Assembly: GCA_949130485.1 (NCBI GenBank)
Contig: OX422199.1
Coordinates: 906,402 to 970,401, forward strand
Length of the DNA stretch: 64,000 nt
From: Agelas oroides
Lineage: Eukaryota > Porifera > Demospongiae > Agelasida > Agelasidae
Direction: 5' to 3'
Of the stretch, positions 44,142 through 54,246 are shown one piece after another. The notes under the pieces were generated by a model that saw only the letters and a program-made list of their open reading frames with translations, made no database searches and had not been told where the DNA came from. The translations under genes were made by a program, and so were the position numbers. Position 1 is the stretch's first letter. Every line of letters begins with the position of its first letter.

Positions 44142-47100
44142 TCACACATCGTCATGCCTGGTTGAATTGTTAAGTGGATGGTAGTTGAGAGTTTCATGCA
44201 TCCTTTGGCTTAGGTCAGCAAGATTAACTTCAGGATCTGCAGAGTCAGTAGCTGAACTGCCTTCTTTGCTTTCGGAATTGCTCAGAAGAGTGAGTCTCTC
44301 TGATGCTGTAGAAACTCGACAACAACAACAACAACACAGTTTGCGAATAAGTGTCTTTTTGGAGTATAGTATGTACAGCACCATGTAAATAAGGGGACAA
44401 TAGATAAGAATATATTGCAGAATAAGTGACCAAATGTCATGTGTGTCTAACGTCTCAAGGTAGTTGGTGTACAGAGATAGAGTGTTGATAGCTGCAAGAA
44501 TTGTGAAAATGATTGCATCAACATTGTTGTAGAAATCTACTAAATAGGGTCTCACTATGGCAAAGAGTAGTGTACCAGCCATGAACAGCAACTGGTTGAC
44601 AAGAAACTGCAGCAACCAGTTGGGAGTAGTTGCTACAATAACAACAAAGATGATGATGCGGAAGATGAGGTACAGTCCAGCAAAATATCTACAGTCTCGA
44701 GTTCCGTTAGTTCCATCTTTGAAGCAGCCCTGGAAGATGTTGAGCAGAAGAGTACATCTAACACCTGGAACACACTCCTTAGGACAGCAAAGTTTGAGGC
44801 AGTTTTGTAGCAATTTTAAGGGGTAGACAAGAAGTAAAAGTGGTGGTAACAGGATGAAAAAGGAAAAGATTAACCCAAGAAGAAAGTAAGGTATGTGATC
44901 ACGACTCAGAAATAAAGTACTGCCCCTAAAGTACAGTACATATTGCATTATTGCTCCATGGTCATCATAAAGAGATGTTGGCAAGAGGAAGTAGATGGAC
45001 ACAAATATGAACTTTGTGTATGAGAGAATAATAAATGTTGCAAAGGCGTCTGCCAAAGATCGCTGTAGGTCCCAACTTCTGCGCAGATATGCAAAGCATC
45101 GATGGATGGGCCTACAGAAGCATACAACTGGCCGAATACCTGACTCATACAGCTTGACAGTAATGTAAATAAGCAAAATAAGAACCAAGGGATACACTGC
45201 AACCACATACTCCAAAACAATGAGCTTGAGGACACCGATTTCTGGAGAAAGACACGTTGGTGGGATCAGGGGATAAAAAAAGTTCAGAGTGGCAAGGCCA
45301 TAAATTATAACATAAAAGTCTTGAAAAAATTCAAAAGGATTGTTAAGTTCTTGTATTGGAATATACTTGACATTTGGTTTAGTGAGTAAAATTTGCGCAA
45401 AAAATATGAATGCATGCGCTGGTCCAGAAGTCATGTTGATTCGAAAAACGATAACAAGCATGAAGAAAATTGTTGGTAGTAGAAACTTTGCAAGGATGTA
45501 GTATAGCCAGTGGTATTTTGCTGCAGTGTCTGAACATGGTACACAGTCAAATGATGGAGAGGTAAATGCTGGTGAGTAACCCTTCAAACAATCTGCACAA
45601 AGTACGCCAGTTCTGTGCAGTGATCCACATATCATCTGGTCTAAAGCAGTTGTTTCATTTGGCAAGTCAAAGTACTCGACAAAGAGTGAACCCTGGGAAT
45701 AGGGGTGATTGCCAGCCATGACCACATTCTCAGAACCAAGCATGCCCATCCAACTACCAACTCTCAGTTCTGCCTTGAGTTCCTCTTGTGAGCATCTTAC
45801 TAGTCCTGCGTACCCTCTCCCACAGATGCAGGTACTCTTCTCAGCAGTGTAAACAAATCCAGGTGGACAGGAAAGGAGATCAATGGAAACTAATGTGTAG
45901 AGTACTCTTGGATCAGCTGTTTCCAAATAAAGATCTGCTGAGGAATTTGGCTTACCATAAACTTGCACCGTGTAATCAGAGATATAAATACTATTCAACC
46001 AAACTGAGTTTGTTAAGGCCTGTACACCAAATACTTGGGGACCTGTCACAAGCTTGTTATAATCATTTAGTACTCTCACTGGGATTTCAGTGCTCACTCC
46101 AGGAAAAGCTGTCATGTTGTATGGGGTTCCGGTCACTGTAAACTGGGCAGGAGCAGTCATTATCTCGCTGCTGCAGTTCCTTCCATTGTAATCCCATGCA
46201 TCCCCCCAACAGAAGACCTGTTCTACGAAAGACTCATGTGCCCCATTTGAAGGGCCATAAGCCCCACCCCATATGCATTGTAGCAGGGATGTGACGTATA
46301 TTGAATTACTCCGTTTGTTAGCCTTGTTCCCCGCAAAGTAAAACTTGGAGGTCCAGTTCCAAGGCGCTACCGTAATGTCTTTAAATTGAATAAAACAATT
46401 TTCTGTAGAAATCAAATTGCTCTCTGAAACAGACTGAAAATAAATTGCACCACCCTCATATATGGCAGTATTGTTAACAAACGACATGGTTGTGTTGTCA
46501 TGAAGCCTGATAGAGGCATGGCCAAGAAGATAAATGGCACCACCTTTTCGACCAAAATTCCAAGCAAAGCTTGCAATGGAATTGTCTAACAATTCCACTG
46601 ATGCACCTATTATGACAAGAGCTGACCCCGTGTTATCTGTGAAATGCATAGAACCACCAAACTGAATGGGAATTGAGTCACTGAAGAATGCTCCTATGCC
46701 AACATAGCTTCCCAGGATGCTTGCAATTGAAACAGAATTGCCACAGGCAGAGGAGTCTGAAAACTTGACCTGAACAGTAGCCCCTTTGGTAACAGGATGC
46801 CAAACAACTAAGTCTATTGCTGCACCTAATCTTGCACTATTGGATTGCCATGAGCAGCTTGTAAATTCCAGCGTGTTTGTTGCAACCATTGTATCCATTT
46901 CCCGGGATGTATAAAATGATACTCCACCTCCCCAGTAGGCTTTATTGTTATTAAAGGATGACGATATGAAGAACATTCGATTGTAATGGGCTCTAGATGT
47001 GTTGTAGAAAATATATCCTGCTCTCACCCCTCCCCCTCCAGTTCCATTGAAGAGGCTGCTTGTATAGCAGGTGTTCCATTCTATAATCGAGGAATCCATT

Positions 47101-48122
47101 ATAAAGCTGTTGTATAAACTTTCATCCTGAAATTCCACAAAAACACCACCACCCCATAATGCATCATTGTAGCACACCACAGTATTGTCGACAAGGATTG
47201 AAATATTTTCTGCATTACCTTTGAAGAACACTGACAGTCCACCACCCCTTCCAAAGGCCCAGTGATCACTTTGATGTGGAACATAGGGTATAAAAGTAAT
47301 ATTGGGGATTGAGTTCACCTGTGCACGATTCTTTTCAAATGTACAGTGATTCAACACATATGTTGCATCAGACGAGTACTCAAATGGAATTTTTGATTGC
47401 CCAGAGCCACACGTTAAGTCGCCAGGGATGCAGTAAGGGAATTCAATGTATAGCCCACCTCCTCCTGCAATGCTTCTGTCGTTAACAGTGTTATGTGAGA
47501 AGTTACAGTATTCAAAACTGTTTCTACCCACTGTGGCATACATGACCATACCAGTCCCATTGCTGTAGGTAATGGTGACACGAGAATATGAAACACTGTC
47601 ACAAAATAAGAAGTAAAATCCAGCTTGGAATTCCAAGAAAGAAAAGGATTTGTTTCCAAAATCTCTGCTTGTGCTCACATGTAGGGCTCCGCACCCAGAG
47701 AATGTAATGTTCTCAATATGAATTCCACTCACCTTAAGAAATGTTAACCCTGCTCCAGCTAAACAGGTCACTTGGAGGGCAAATTCAGCTTTGATTTGAT
47801 CTGATGGAGCGAGGGTCGGTGTACTGTTCCCGACTAACGCAATGTTTTGCATGCCTTCAAATATAGTTGAATTTCGTTCGGGGTATAGTTCATACTTCCC
47901 AGCTGCAAGAATCACCATGGTTGAGTTGCCTCTCATTTGGATCCCTTCCAATGCGAAATTCAGAGTCCGGCAAGGCACAGAGAAATCGCTTTCATTTCTG
48001 CATTTTTCGTCGTCGTGGCCTCTGCTGCCATCCACAAAGATAACATTGCGATACTCAGCTTGAGCAGCGGCCAGAGCAATACTGACGGATACTAAGAAAC
48101 TTAAACCAAACAGCCCTGTCAT
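44142..48122 (-). CDS. Beta-helix ectodomain plus multi-span membrane protein
   Basis: A single exon encoding 1326 residues. A signal peptide (1-21) is followed by a long extracellular part (about 25-700) with repeated Asn/Gly-rich turns such as NNKAYWGGGVSFYTSRE and NTAIYEGGAIYFQS, typical of right-handed parallel beta-helices of the polymorphic outer-membrane-protein type. A Cys-rich segment (CPPGFVYTAEKSTCICGRGY ... CADCLKGYSPAF) leads into about nine or ten hydrophobic spans (roughly 870-1240). A cytoplasmic tail follows with CCCCCC near the membrane and an acidic end. N-glycosylation sequons are frequent. It is probably a cell-surface adhesion or sensing protein; the exact function is unknown. 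Large families with this layout are familiar from sponge gene sets. Confidence 0.8.
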   Translation of the reverse strand: MTGLFGLSFLVSVSIALAAAQAEYRNVIFVDGSRGHDDEKCRNESDFSVPCRTLNFALEGIQMRGNSTMVILAAGKYELYPERNSTIFEGMQNIALVGNSTPTLAPSDQIKAEFALQVTCLAGAGLTFLKVSGIHIENITFSGCGALHVSTSRDFGNKSFSFLEFQAGFYFLFCDSVSYSRVTITYSNGTGMVMYATVGRNSFEYCNFSHNTVNDRSIAGGGGLYIEFPYCIPGDLTCGSGQSKIPFEYSSDATYVLNHCTFEKNRAQVNSIPNITFIPYVPHQSDHWAFGRGGGLSVFFKGNAENISILVDNTVVCYNDALWGGGVFVEFQDESLYNSFIMDSSIIEWNTCYTSSLFNGTGGGGVRAGYIFYNTSRAHYNRMFFISSSFNNNKAYWGGGVSFYTSREMDTMVATNTLEFTSCSWQSNSARLGAAIDLVVWHPVTKGATVQVKFSDSSACGNSVSIASILGSYVGIGAFFSDSIPIQFGGSMHFTDNTGSALVIIGASVELLDNSIASFAWNFGRKGGAIYLLGHASIRLHDNTTMSFVNNTAIYEGGAIYFQSVSESNLISTENCFIQFKDITVAPWNWTSKFYFAGNKANKRSNSIYVTSLLQCIWGGAYGPSNGAHESFVEQVFCWGDAWDYNGRNCSSEIMTAPAQFTVTGTPYNMTAFPGVSTEIPVRVLNDYNKLVTGPQVFGVQALTNSVWLNSIYISDYTVQVYGKPNSSADLYLETADPRVLYTLVSIDLLSCPPGFVYTAEKSTCICGRGYAGLVRCSQEELKAELRVGSWMGMLGSENVVMAGNHPYSQGSLFVEYFDLPNETTALDQMICGSLHRTGVLCADCLKGYSPAFTSPSFDCVPCSDTAAKYHWLYYILAKFLLPTIFFMLVIVFRINMTSGPAHAFIFFAQILLTKPNVKYIPIQELNNPFEFFQDFYVIIYGLATLNFFYPLIPPTCLSPEIGVLKLIVLEYVVAVYPLVLILLIYITVKLYESGIRPVVCFCRPIHRCFAYLRRSWDLQRSLADAFATFIILSYTKFIFVSIYFLLPTSLYDDHGAIMQYVLYFRGSTLFLSRDHIPYFLLGLIFSFFILLPPLLLLVYPLKLLQNCLKLCCPKECVPGVRCTLLLNIFQGCFKDGTNGTRDCRYFAGLYLIFRIIIFVVIVATTPNWLLQFLVNQLLFMAGTLLFAIVRPYLVDFYNNVDAIIFTILAAINTLSLYTNYLETLDTHDIWSLILQYILIYCPLIYMVLYILYSKKTLIRKLCCCCCCRVSTASERLTLLSNSESKEGSSATDSADPEVNLADLSQRMHETLNYHPLNNSTRHDDV

Positions 48123-48775
48123 CTTCCAGGTTTCGTCTGGAGGGGCTAGGCCTATGTAACAAATACCTATACGGAAAATTTACGGAGAGATACAGCCGGG
48201 GGCCGGCGGGAAGGGGGACGTGAAAATTTGTATCTTCGCTTCACTTGTAACGTGGGGTATATTGTTGTACACATTTTTCTGCTACAAGACTTAACTATAA
48301 ACTATTTAGGAGCATACTTTACTAAAAAATTTGTCACTATCACTTCACAAACACCCCCCCCCCCCCGCAAACTCATTATCCTCCTCTTCTTCATCCAACA
48401 CATGCATTATTATACTTCTCTTTTCAGGTGTTGTTTTACAATCATTTTAGTTATAGTTACATTATTAAATTTCTCCACAACCCTAGTATTTAGTCAGTGA
48501 AAAAAGGTAGTTTTGTGTTTTAGTATAGTTATGGTTTCTTCGTGATACAAAAATGATGATAGTAGGCAAAATTGACAGTTTGAGTGCACTCATGAATCTA
48601 ACTACAATATGGCTGCATTGCACACATTTGTGACATAACTTGAGCTACAATTATACTACAAGATTGGCTATTGAGAATAACCACATGTATACTGACCCCA
48701 ACAATGAAATAATTCGAGCTACAACTAAATTTTACGAATAACTGCATGTACTGCACCAAGAATGGAAAATGGTGA

Positions 48776-49936
48776 TCACGTTACAAACAAGAGGCCCTCG
48801 ATTGCAAACTCATCCATTTCCTCCACTTCTCCATTACCACAGATGCTAGTCATGCGTGAAAACTGACACTGCAGCTTCTCCCGCATCTTTTCAAGGCCTG
48901 ACCTGAGAAGTGACTGAATACTAAAGGGATCATCGTCTGATGAAACAGACATGCTTGCAATATCTTCCTGAGACACCGGTCGAAGCTTGGTAGTGTCAAA
49001 ATGCTTTATCTCCTCTAGTAGTGAATCCTGATCTGACATGGGAGGTGCTTCTGGGATGCTAAATTCGATCTCTGCTTCTGGTGGAATTTCAGTGATAGGA
49101 GGCTGTGTTCTCTCTGAAGGTGAGGTTTGATCAGCCGGGGGTGATGTCTCACCACCACCTGGTGTTTCCGCACTTGGTTTAATGTCTTCAAATGACAAAG
49201 TGCTAGGTTCAACAGGCTGCGTGAGAGGTTCAGTTTCTGCTTTTTCTACTTCCATGCCCTCCCCTGTGGAATGCCTACGTACATGCATTTTGTTCTCCAC
49301 ATGGCTAAGATGCCTAAAATCTTTTGGAGAAGAAATTTCCAAGACACGACGCTTGTTCTTTGGCTTTCTTCCAAGAGTAAAGAAATGACCATCTACCTCC
49401 TCAATGGCTTCCTCTCTCTCTTCTTCCTTGACAGCTTTGCCACCTTCACGCACATCAAGCTTCACCCCGTCCCCAAAATCTGTCTCTTCCACTTCTTCTA
49501 ACTTACGCACTTTAGACGGTGGATCGCTGGGAACAAGCTCTGAAATTGCACAAAGCAATGTCCTTGCAATGACGACATCAGGAAAGCTTAAACCATATAC
49601 AAAGGAATCCTCTCGGCCACAACCTTCGTGTCTAAATATGTGAAAATGATCCTTCAGTGCTGTGTACTGTGAGGAAGACTCGATCTTAAATTTGTGTACT
49701 ACAGCCCCAGTGTTTGCATCTGCTATGCACATGACTAGTTTATCCTTGGTAGCAATGACAGCAGGGATACCATAATCAACAGTATCCCATCCATGTCCCT
49801 CGGGTCCACTCCTGTGAACTGATACCAGTGTCTCGTTCACAATCACAAATCCTCCCTCCTTGTAGAGTTTGTCGATTGCCTGCTGCCGCTCTGCGGGGGA
49901 AAGTCTTTTCTTTCGAGGGTTTCCCTCGGCTGCCAT
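48776..49936 (-). CDS. WASP-like protein, longer paralogue
   Basis: A single exon. I take the start at MAAEGNPRKKRL (386 residues) by alignment with the 25.9-26.7 kb paralogue and for its GTGATGG context; an upstream Met at 49960 is in frame. WH1 domain: FVIVNETLVSVHRSG, GWDTVDYGIPAVIATKDK, then FVYGLSFPDVVIARTL. A charged, Pro/Glu/Ser/Thr-rich linker of about 130 residues replaces the short linker of the paralogue. The C-terminus keeps a WH2-like stretch (SLLEEIKHFDTTKLRPV), a helix (FSIQSLLRSGLEKMREKL) and an acidic end (GEVEEMDEF). No CRIB motif is present. A function in actin assembly is inferred from this layout. Confidence 0.75.
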   Translation of the reverse strand: MAAEGNPRKKRLSPAERQQAIDKLYKEGGFVIVNETLVSVHRSGPEGHGWDTVDYGIPAVIATKDKLVMCIADANTGAVVHKFKIESSSQYTALKDHFHIFRHEGCGREDSFVYGLSFPDVVIARTLLCAISELVPSDPPSKVRKLEEVEETDFGDGVKLDVREGGKAVKEEEREEAIEEVDGHFFTLGRKPKNKRRVLEISSPKDFRHLSHVENKMHVRRHSTGEGMEVEKAETEPLTQPVEPSTLSFEDIKPSAETPGGGETSPPADQTSPSERTQPPITEIPPEAEIEFSIPEAPPMSDQDSLLEEIKHFDTTKLRPVSQEDIASMSVSSDDDPFSIQSLLRSGLEKMREKLQCQFSRMTSICGNGEVEEMDEFAIEGLLFVT

Positions 49937-49955
49937 CACCGCACCTGTACATGTA

Positions 49956-50821
49956 ATCATGGATAATATAGTACACGTAGGTGGATAGGAAACGCAGGTA
50001 GTATACGGAATAGTCCACGGAAAAATTGTTCAGGTAATGCCGCTTTTGTGCTAAGTTTTGTGTTAGCTAATCTCGGCAACAGAAGGAGCTACAGCTAAAA
50101 GCTACAGGAGTCATAAAGTATAATAGCGGATGTACTGGGATAGCTATGTAAGAACCCGCTCAGTGTTGGCAGTGTCGTTCAATAAACATCTGAATTTCCG
50201 AATTGACCATTGTAACGGCCAAATTCGCTGCATGCGACAGCAAACTTTGTGTTAGGCAATCTAGGCAACAGAAGAAGCTACGGCGAAAAGTTGCAGGATT
50301 CATGAAGTATAGTAGTTGGTGTACTGGGATAGATATGTGAGCGCTTGCTCAGTGCTAGCAATACCGTCTGCAGTTGCCGAATACCCCGAATTTTGCCCCA
50401 TTTAGGAGCAAATCCCCTGTTAGCAGATCTCAGCAACAGAAAGCGCTACGATAAAAAGCTGCAGGAATCATAGAGTACAGTAGTTGGTCTACTGGGATAG
50501 CTATATAAGAATTAGCTCAATATTAGCAATGTCGTTCAATAGATGTCTGAAGTTTCCAAAATGGAAATTTTCAGCCCGTATACCCGTACCGGGTGTTGTT
50601 TTCCAGCATCCACGCCCGGGACAGACAAGCTGCTGCTTTCTATGGTTGCTATCCCAGTAGACCCATTATTGTACTTCAGCTGTAGTATAGTAAGAAAACC
50701 TGGTGATGTTCAGGTGTTGAGATCAGCTAACAGGGAAAAACCGTTTCTTGGATGGCAACCAGAAGTGCTCCGTATACTACGTCGTTTCCTATTCACCTAC
50801 GTGTATTATATTATCCATGAT
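49956..50821. mobile_element. Inverted-repeat element containing three tandem 180-bp units
   Basis: The ends ATCATGGATAATATAG and its near complement TATATTATCCATGAT are followed by a matching CACGTAGGTG/CACCTACGTG and GTAGTATACGGA/TCCGTATACTAC pairing. Inside are three diverged direct repeats of about 180 bp (about 50035-50570), each containing CAACAGAAG.AGCTACG and TACTGGGATAGCTAT. It begins about 20 bp upstream of the WASP-like start and may supply its promoter. Confidence 0.7.
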
Positions 50822-51005
50822 GTAATATACTCGGGTCAAAGTGCAACACGTGCTAGCGACTCGCACGTGAGAGTCGCGTGGTTACTGTTCGTATGCGCAT
50901 ATGTAAAGCAGTAGACAAAACACCGTTTAGCGTCTTTCTTGTGCCAACCCCAGCCCCTTGGAAGGCGAATTATTAAAGGAGGAGTAAGGTAGACAGCTAG
51001 CAAGA

Positions 51006-54000
51006 ATGGCAGTAAACGTCTTTAACACAGCCTCGACTTCTGAGAATCTCAGTCGCCATGACATGCTGATGTGGATCAACGACAGCCTGGAAATGAGCTA
51101 CGCAAAGATTGAAGAAATGTGTTCTGGTAAGTGCGTGGGTGTTTGGGGAGAGCAGCATGCTGCATGTTGGAATGTATGGATGATGATGAGTCCTCCATGC
51201 CAAGTTTTGTCCTAAAATACGCCTGTGCAGTGAAGCCAAGTATATGATGTGTGTGTATTAATGGAGGGTATGCGTTTGATGTTGTTGCGACTGTGTTACC
51301 ACATATTTTCACGTGTGCTGTTGCAAGTAAATTGGAACGAAGTATGGTGAGACTATTCTAAAGCGTGCTTTCAGTAACCTCGTTCCCAGACCCTCCTGCC
51401 CAGCTTTCTGTTGCAATATGGAGAAAAGTGGGAAAGCAGGAGTGTTCCTGGTATCTTTCTCATGTGAACGATGTCAAAATAGAGAAGAGGGTAGGAAGAG
51501 TTTAATTGCATGTGGGCACACTGCAACTCCAAAGATTCAACTTATCTATGCTTGATAGCTTCCATTTTCCCCCACAAGATGTCGGCTTGCTGTAATACTA
51601 TGACGTAGTGCACACCCTCTATAAACGTATGTACACATGTCAGTAAACAGCAGCAGGGTTCTCACGTATGGCTATATTCATGCAGCTCACACACCTGCAC
51701 AAACACATGTGTATATGTAGTCATGTATGTGTGATGTTAGTTGGACAAGCTGTACCCATTCTGTTCCGCAGGACCAATCACTTTTTGGGAAGTGATTGGT
51801 GATGTGGAATGGAATCGGTCTTGTTTCCAAGATAGCATTGTGTTATGTCCTGTGGCAGTAAGAAAGGGACTTGCACTTGTGCTACACTACAATCGTTAGT
51901 ACATGTACTTCCTGGCAACCTAATGACTTCCTACTAACTGTCTGGCTTTCAGGGTGCAGGTAGTATGACAATTAGCTAGCCACAGTACGTTGTAGTATAA
52001 CCTGCTTAAAACTCACTCTCCTGGCTTCACCCAGTAGCCTTATTCCAGGCTGCTGAGAAGGGGGCCGGCAAACGCTTCAAGTCATAGCTAAGCTCATTCC
52101 GAGAAAGGGCCTGGTGCATGTAAGCGGTAGCTTAAGAATGCTGCTTCGCAGTACTCATAAGCTCTTGATGGAAATAATGGCTTCACCCAGTGTATAGCAT
52201 AGCCTTGTTCTCAGTACATGACATGTGTTCCTATGGTGATGTGTTACTATGGTGATGTGTTGCTATGGTGATGTGTTCGCTCTTGTTGTCCCCAGGTGCA
52301 GCGTACTGTCAGTTCATGGACATGTTGTTTTCAGGTAAGGTTTTATCTATGCCAAGCGCATGTACATCCAATGGTATCCCACATACTTGACTGCATTAGT
52401 GTACGAATAGTTACACAACTGTGTGCTTGTGATTTTTACCAAATTGGGATTTAACAATCAAGCAAAATCGCTACAATGAACAGTTATCTCCTTTGTTTTT
52501 GCAACTTCAATGACCACAAACTTCACTACTTTCGTTTGCGTACGTTTCCTCCCACACTTTTAGCATGTACAGTCGTACATACACTGCACATCACTACTGT
52601 GTGTTTGCAACTTAGAGTTGCAACAACATCAACCATGTGGGCCAATGAGAGAGCAGAATTTTGCAGTGTGATTAGATGCCATAGTTCTTGTTCGTGCAAC
52701 CAAAGTTACAAGAACCAGCTTACAAAAATGCCATGCCAGATTTGATGTGAAATGATTCAGTCTCTCCCTCGACATGGCAATCGTGAAACCATCACGACTG
52801 TGTCTAGCTGGAACTCTAACCCTCCCCATGGCACCGGGAACCATGCTAGACTGTGTCCTTGGTTGCAAGATCATAAACTGTTCAAACGAATGAGAGAGCA
52901 GGGTTTAGTTAGATTGTACAATTACGTTAGGATCAATACTCAGTTGTACTATGACTGTAGGACAGGTTATTAGAGTCTAGAATCTAGGCAATCATTACGC
53001 CACACATAGTGTGTACTACTGAGCGTGGTAGCTAGCATGTACTAGACATGATCTGTTGTCCCCCGTCATGTAGTCTCGTGCCAAGACCCCACCTGTGAGG
53101 AGAGGGTCTGGTGACATTCGGGTGATTCTCGGGCTTCATTAAAAACTCATAGCTTGCTGTATGCACAGTTGAGAACTGATAACTAATTTACGTGCTAAAA
53201 AAGTATTGTGTCATCGTGCTGAAGTAGTCAAGGATTTCCAGTGTTGCACTACAGATTGTGTTTTCTGCAATGTGATTGGCAGAGGGAAAATTCTCTCCAG
53301 AAAGTAATGAACCCCGAGGGATTGGCAGAACGTCACCAGACCCTCTCCTTGTGGGTGGGGTCTGGGCACTCATGTGACGCTCTCCTGACCTTCTTCCTCC
53401 CCCAATTTAGGTTGTATTCCTCTAAAAAGAGTGAAGTTTGCAACGCGGCTGGAACACGAATATATCTCGAATTTCAAGCTGCTTCAAAACTCCTTCAAGA
53501 AAGTTGGAGTCGACAAGGTAAGGGACACACATGCTGCGTTTATTGTGTTCCTTGCACAAACAAATAGAATGAGCGCAAGCACTGATAGCAACATTCTTAG
53601 TGTACATCTGCCTCTTATCTCGGCATGTGACATACATGCCATTCACACATGTATACTCACATACACACATTGTTCTGTCACATGTATTGTAGTAGCTGCT
53701 TCTCTTCCGATTTCCCTACCCTCTCCTCCTCTCCTCCTCCTCTTCTGCAACCCCCCCCCCCCCAAACCTCCTTCTCCCCTGCCCCCTCTGTCCCTCCTCC
53801 TCCTCTCCTTCTCCCCTGCCCCCTCTGTCCCTCCTCCTCCTCTCCTTCTCCCCTGCCCCTTCTGTCCCTCCTCCTCTCCTTCTCCCCTGCCCCTTCTGTC
53901 CCTCCTCCTCCTCTCCTTCTCCCCTGCCCCTTCTTGTCCCTCATCCAATACTTCTATGCTAAAAGTTCCATGTAACCACTCACACACATGTACACCCACC

Positions 54001-54201
54001 ACATACACACACACACACACAGAGTATCCCAGTTGAGAGGCTGGTGAAAGGTCGGTTTCAAGACAACTTTGAGTTTTGCCAGTGGTTCAAGAAGTTCTTT
54101 GATGCAAACTATGGTGGACACGACTACGACCCAATTGCAGCGAGAGAGGGACAGAGTGTCGCAACTGGGGGCTCTGTGGGCGTGATTGCAGTGGCAAAGA
54201 A

Positions 54202-54246
<45 letters not shown>

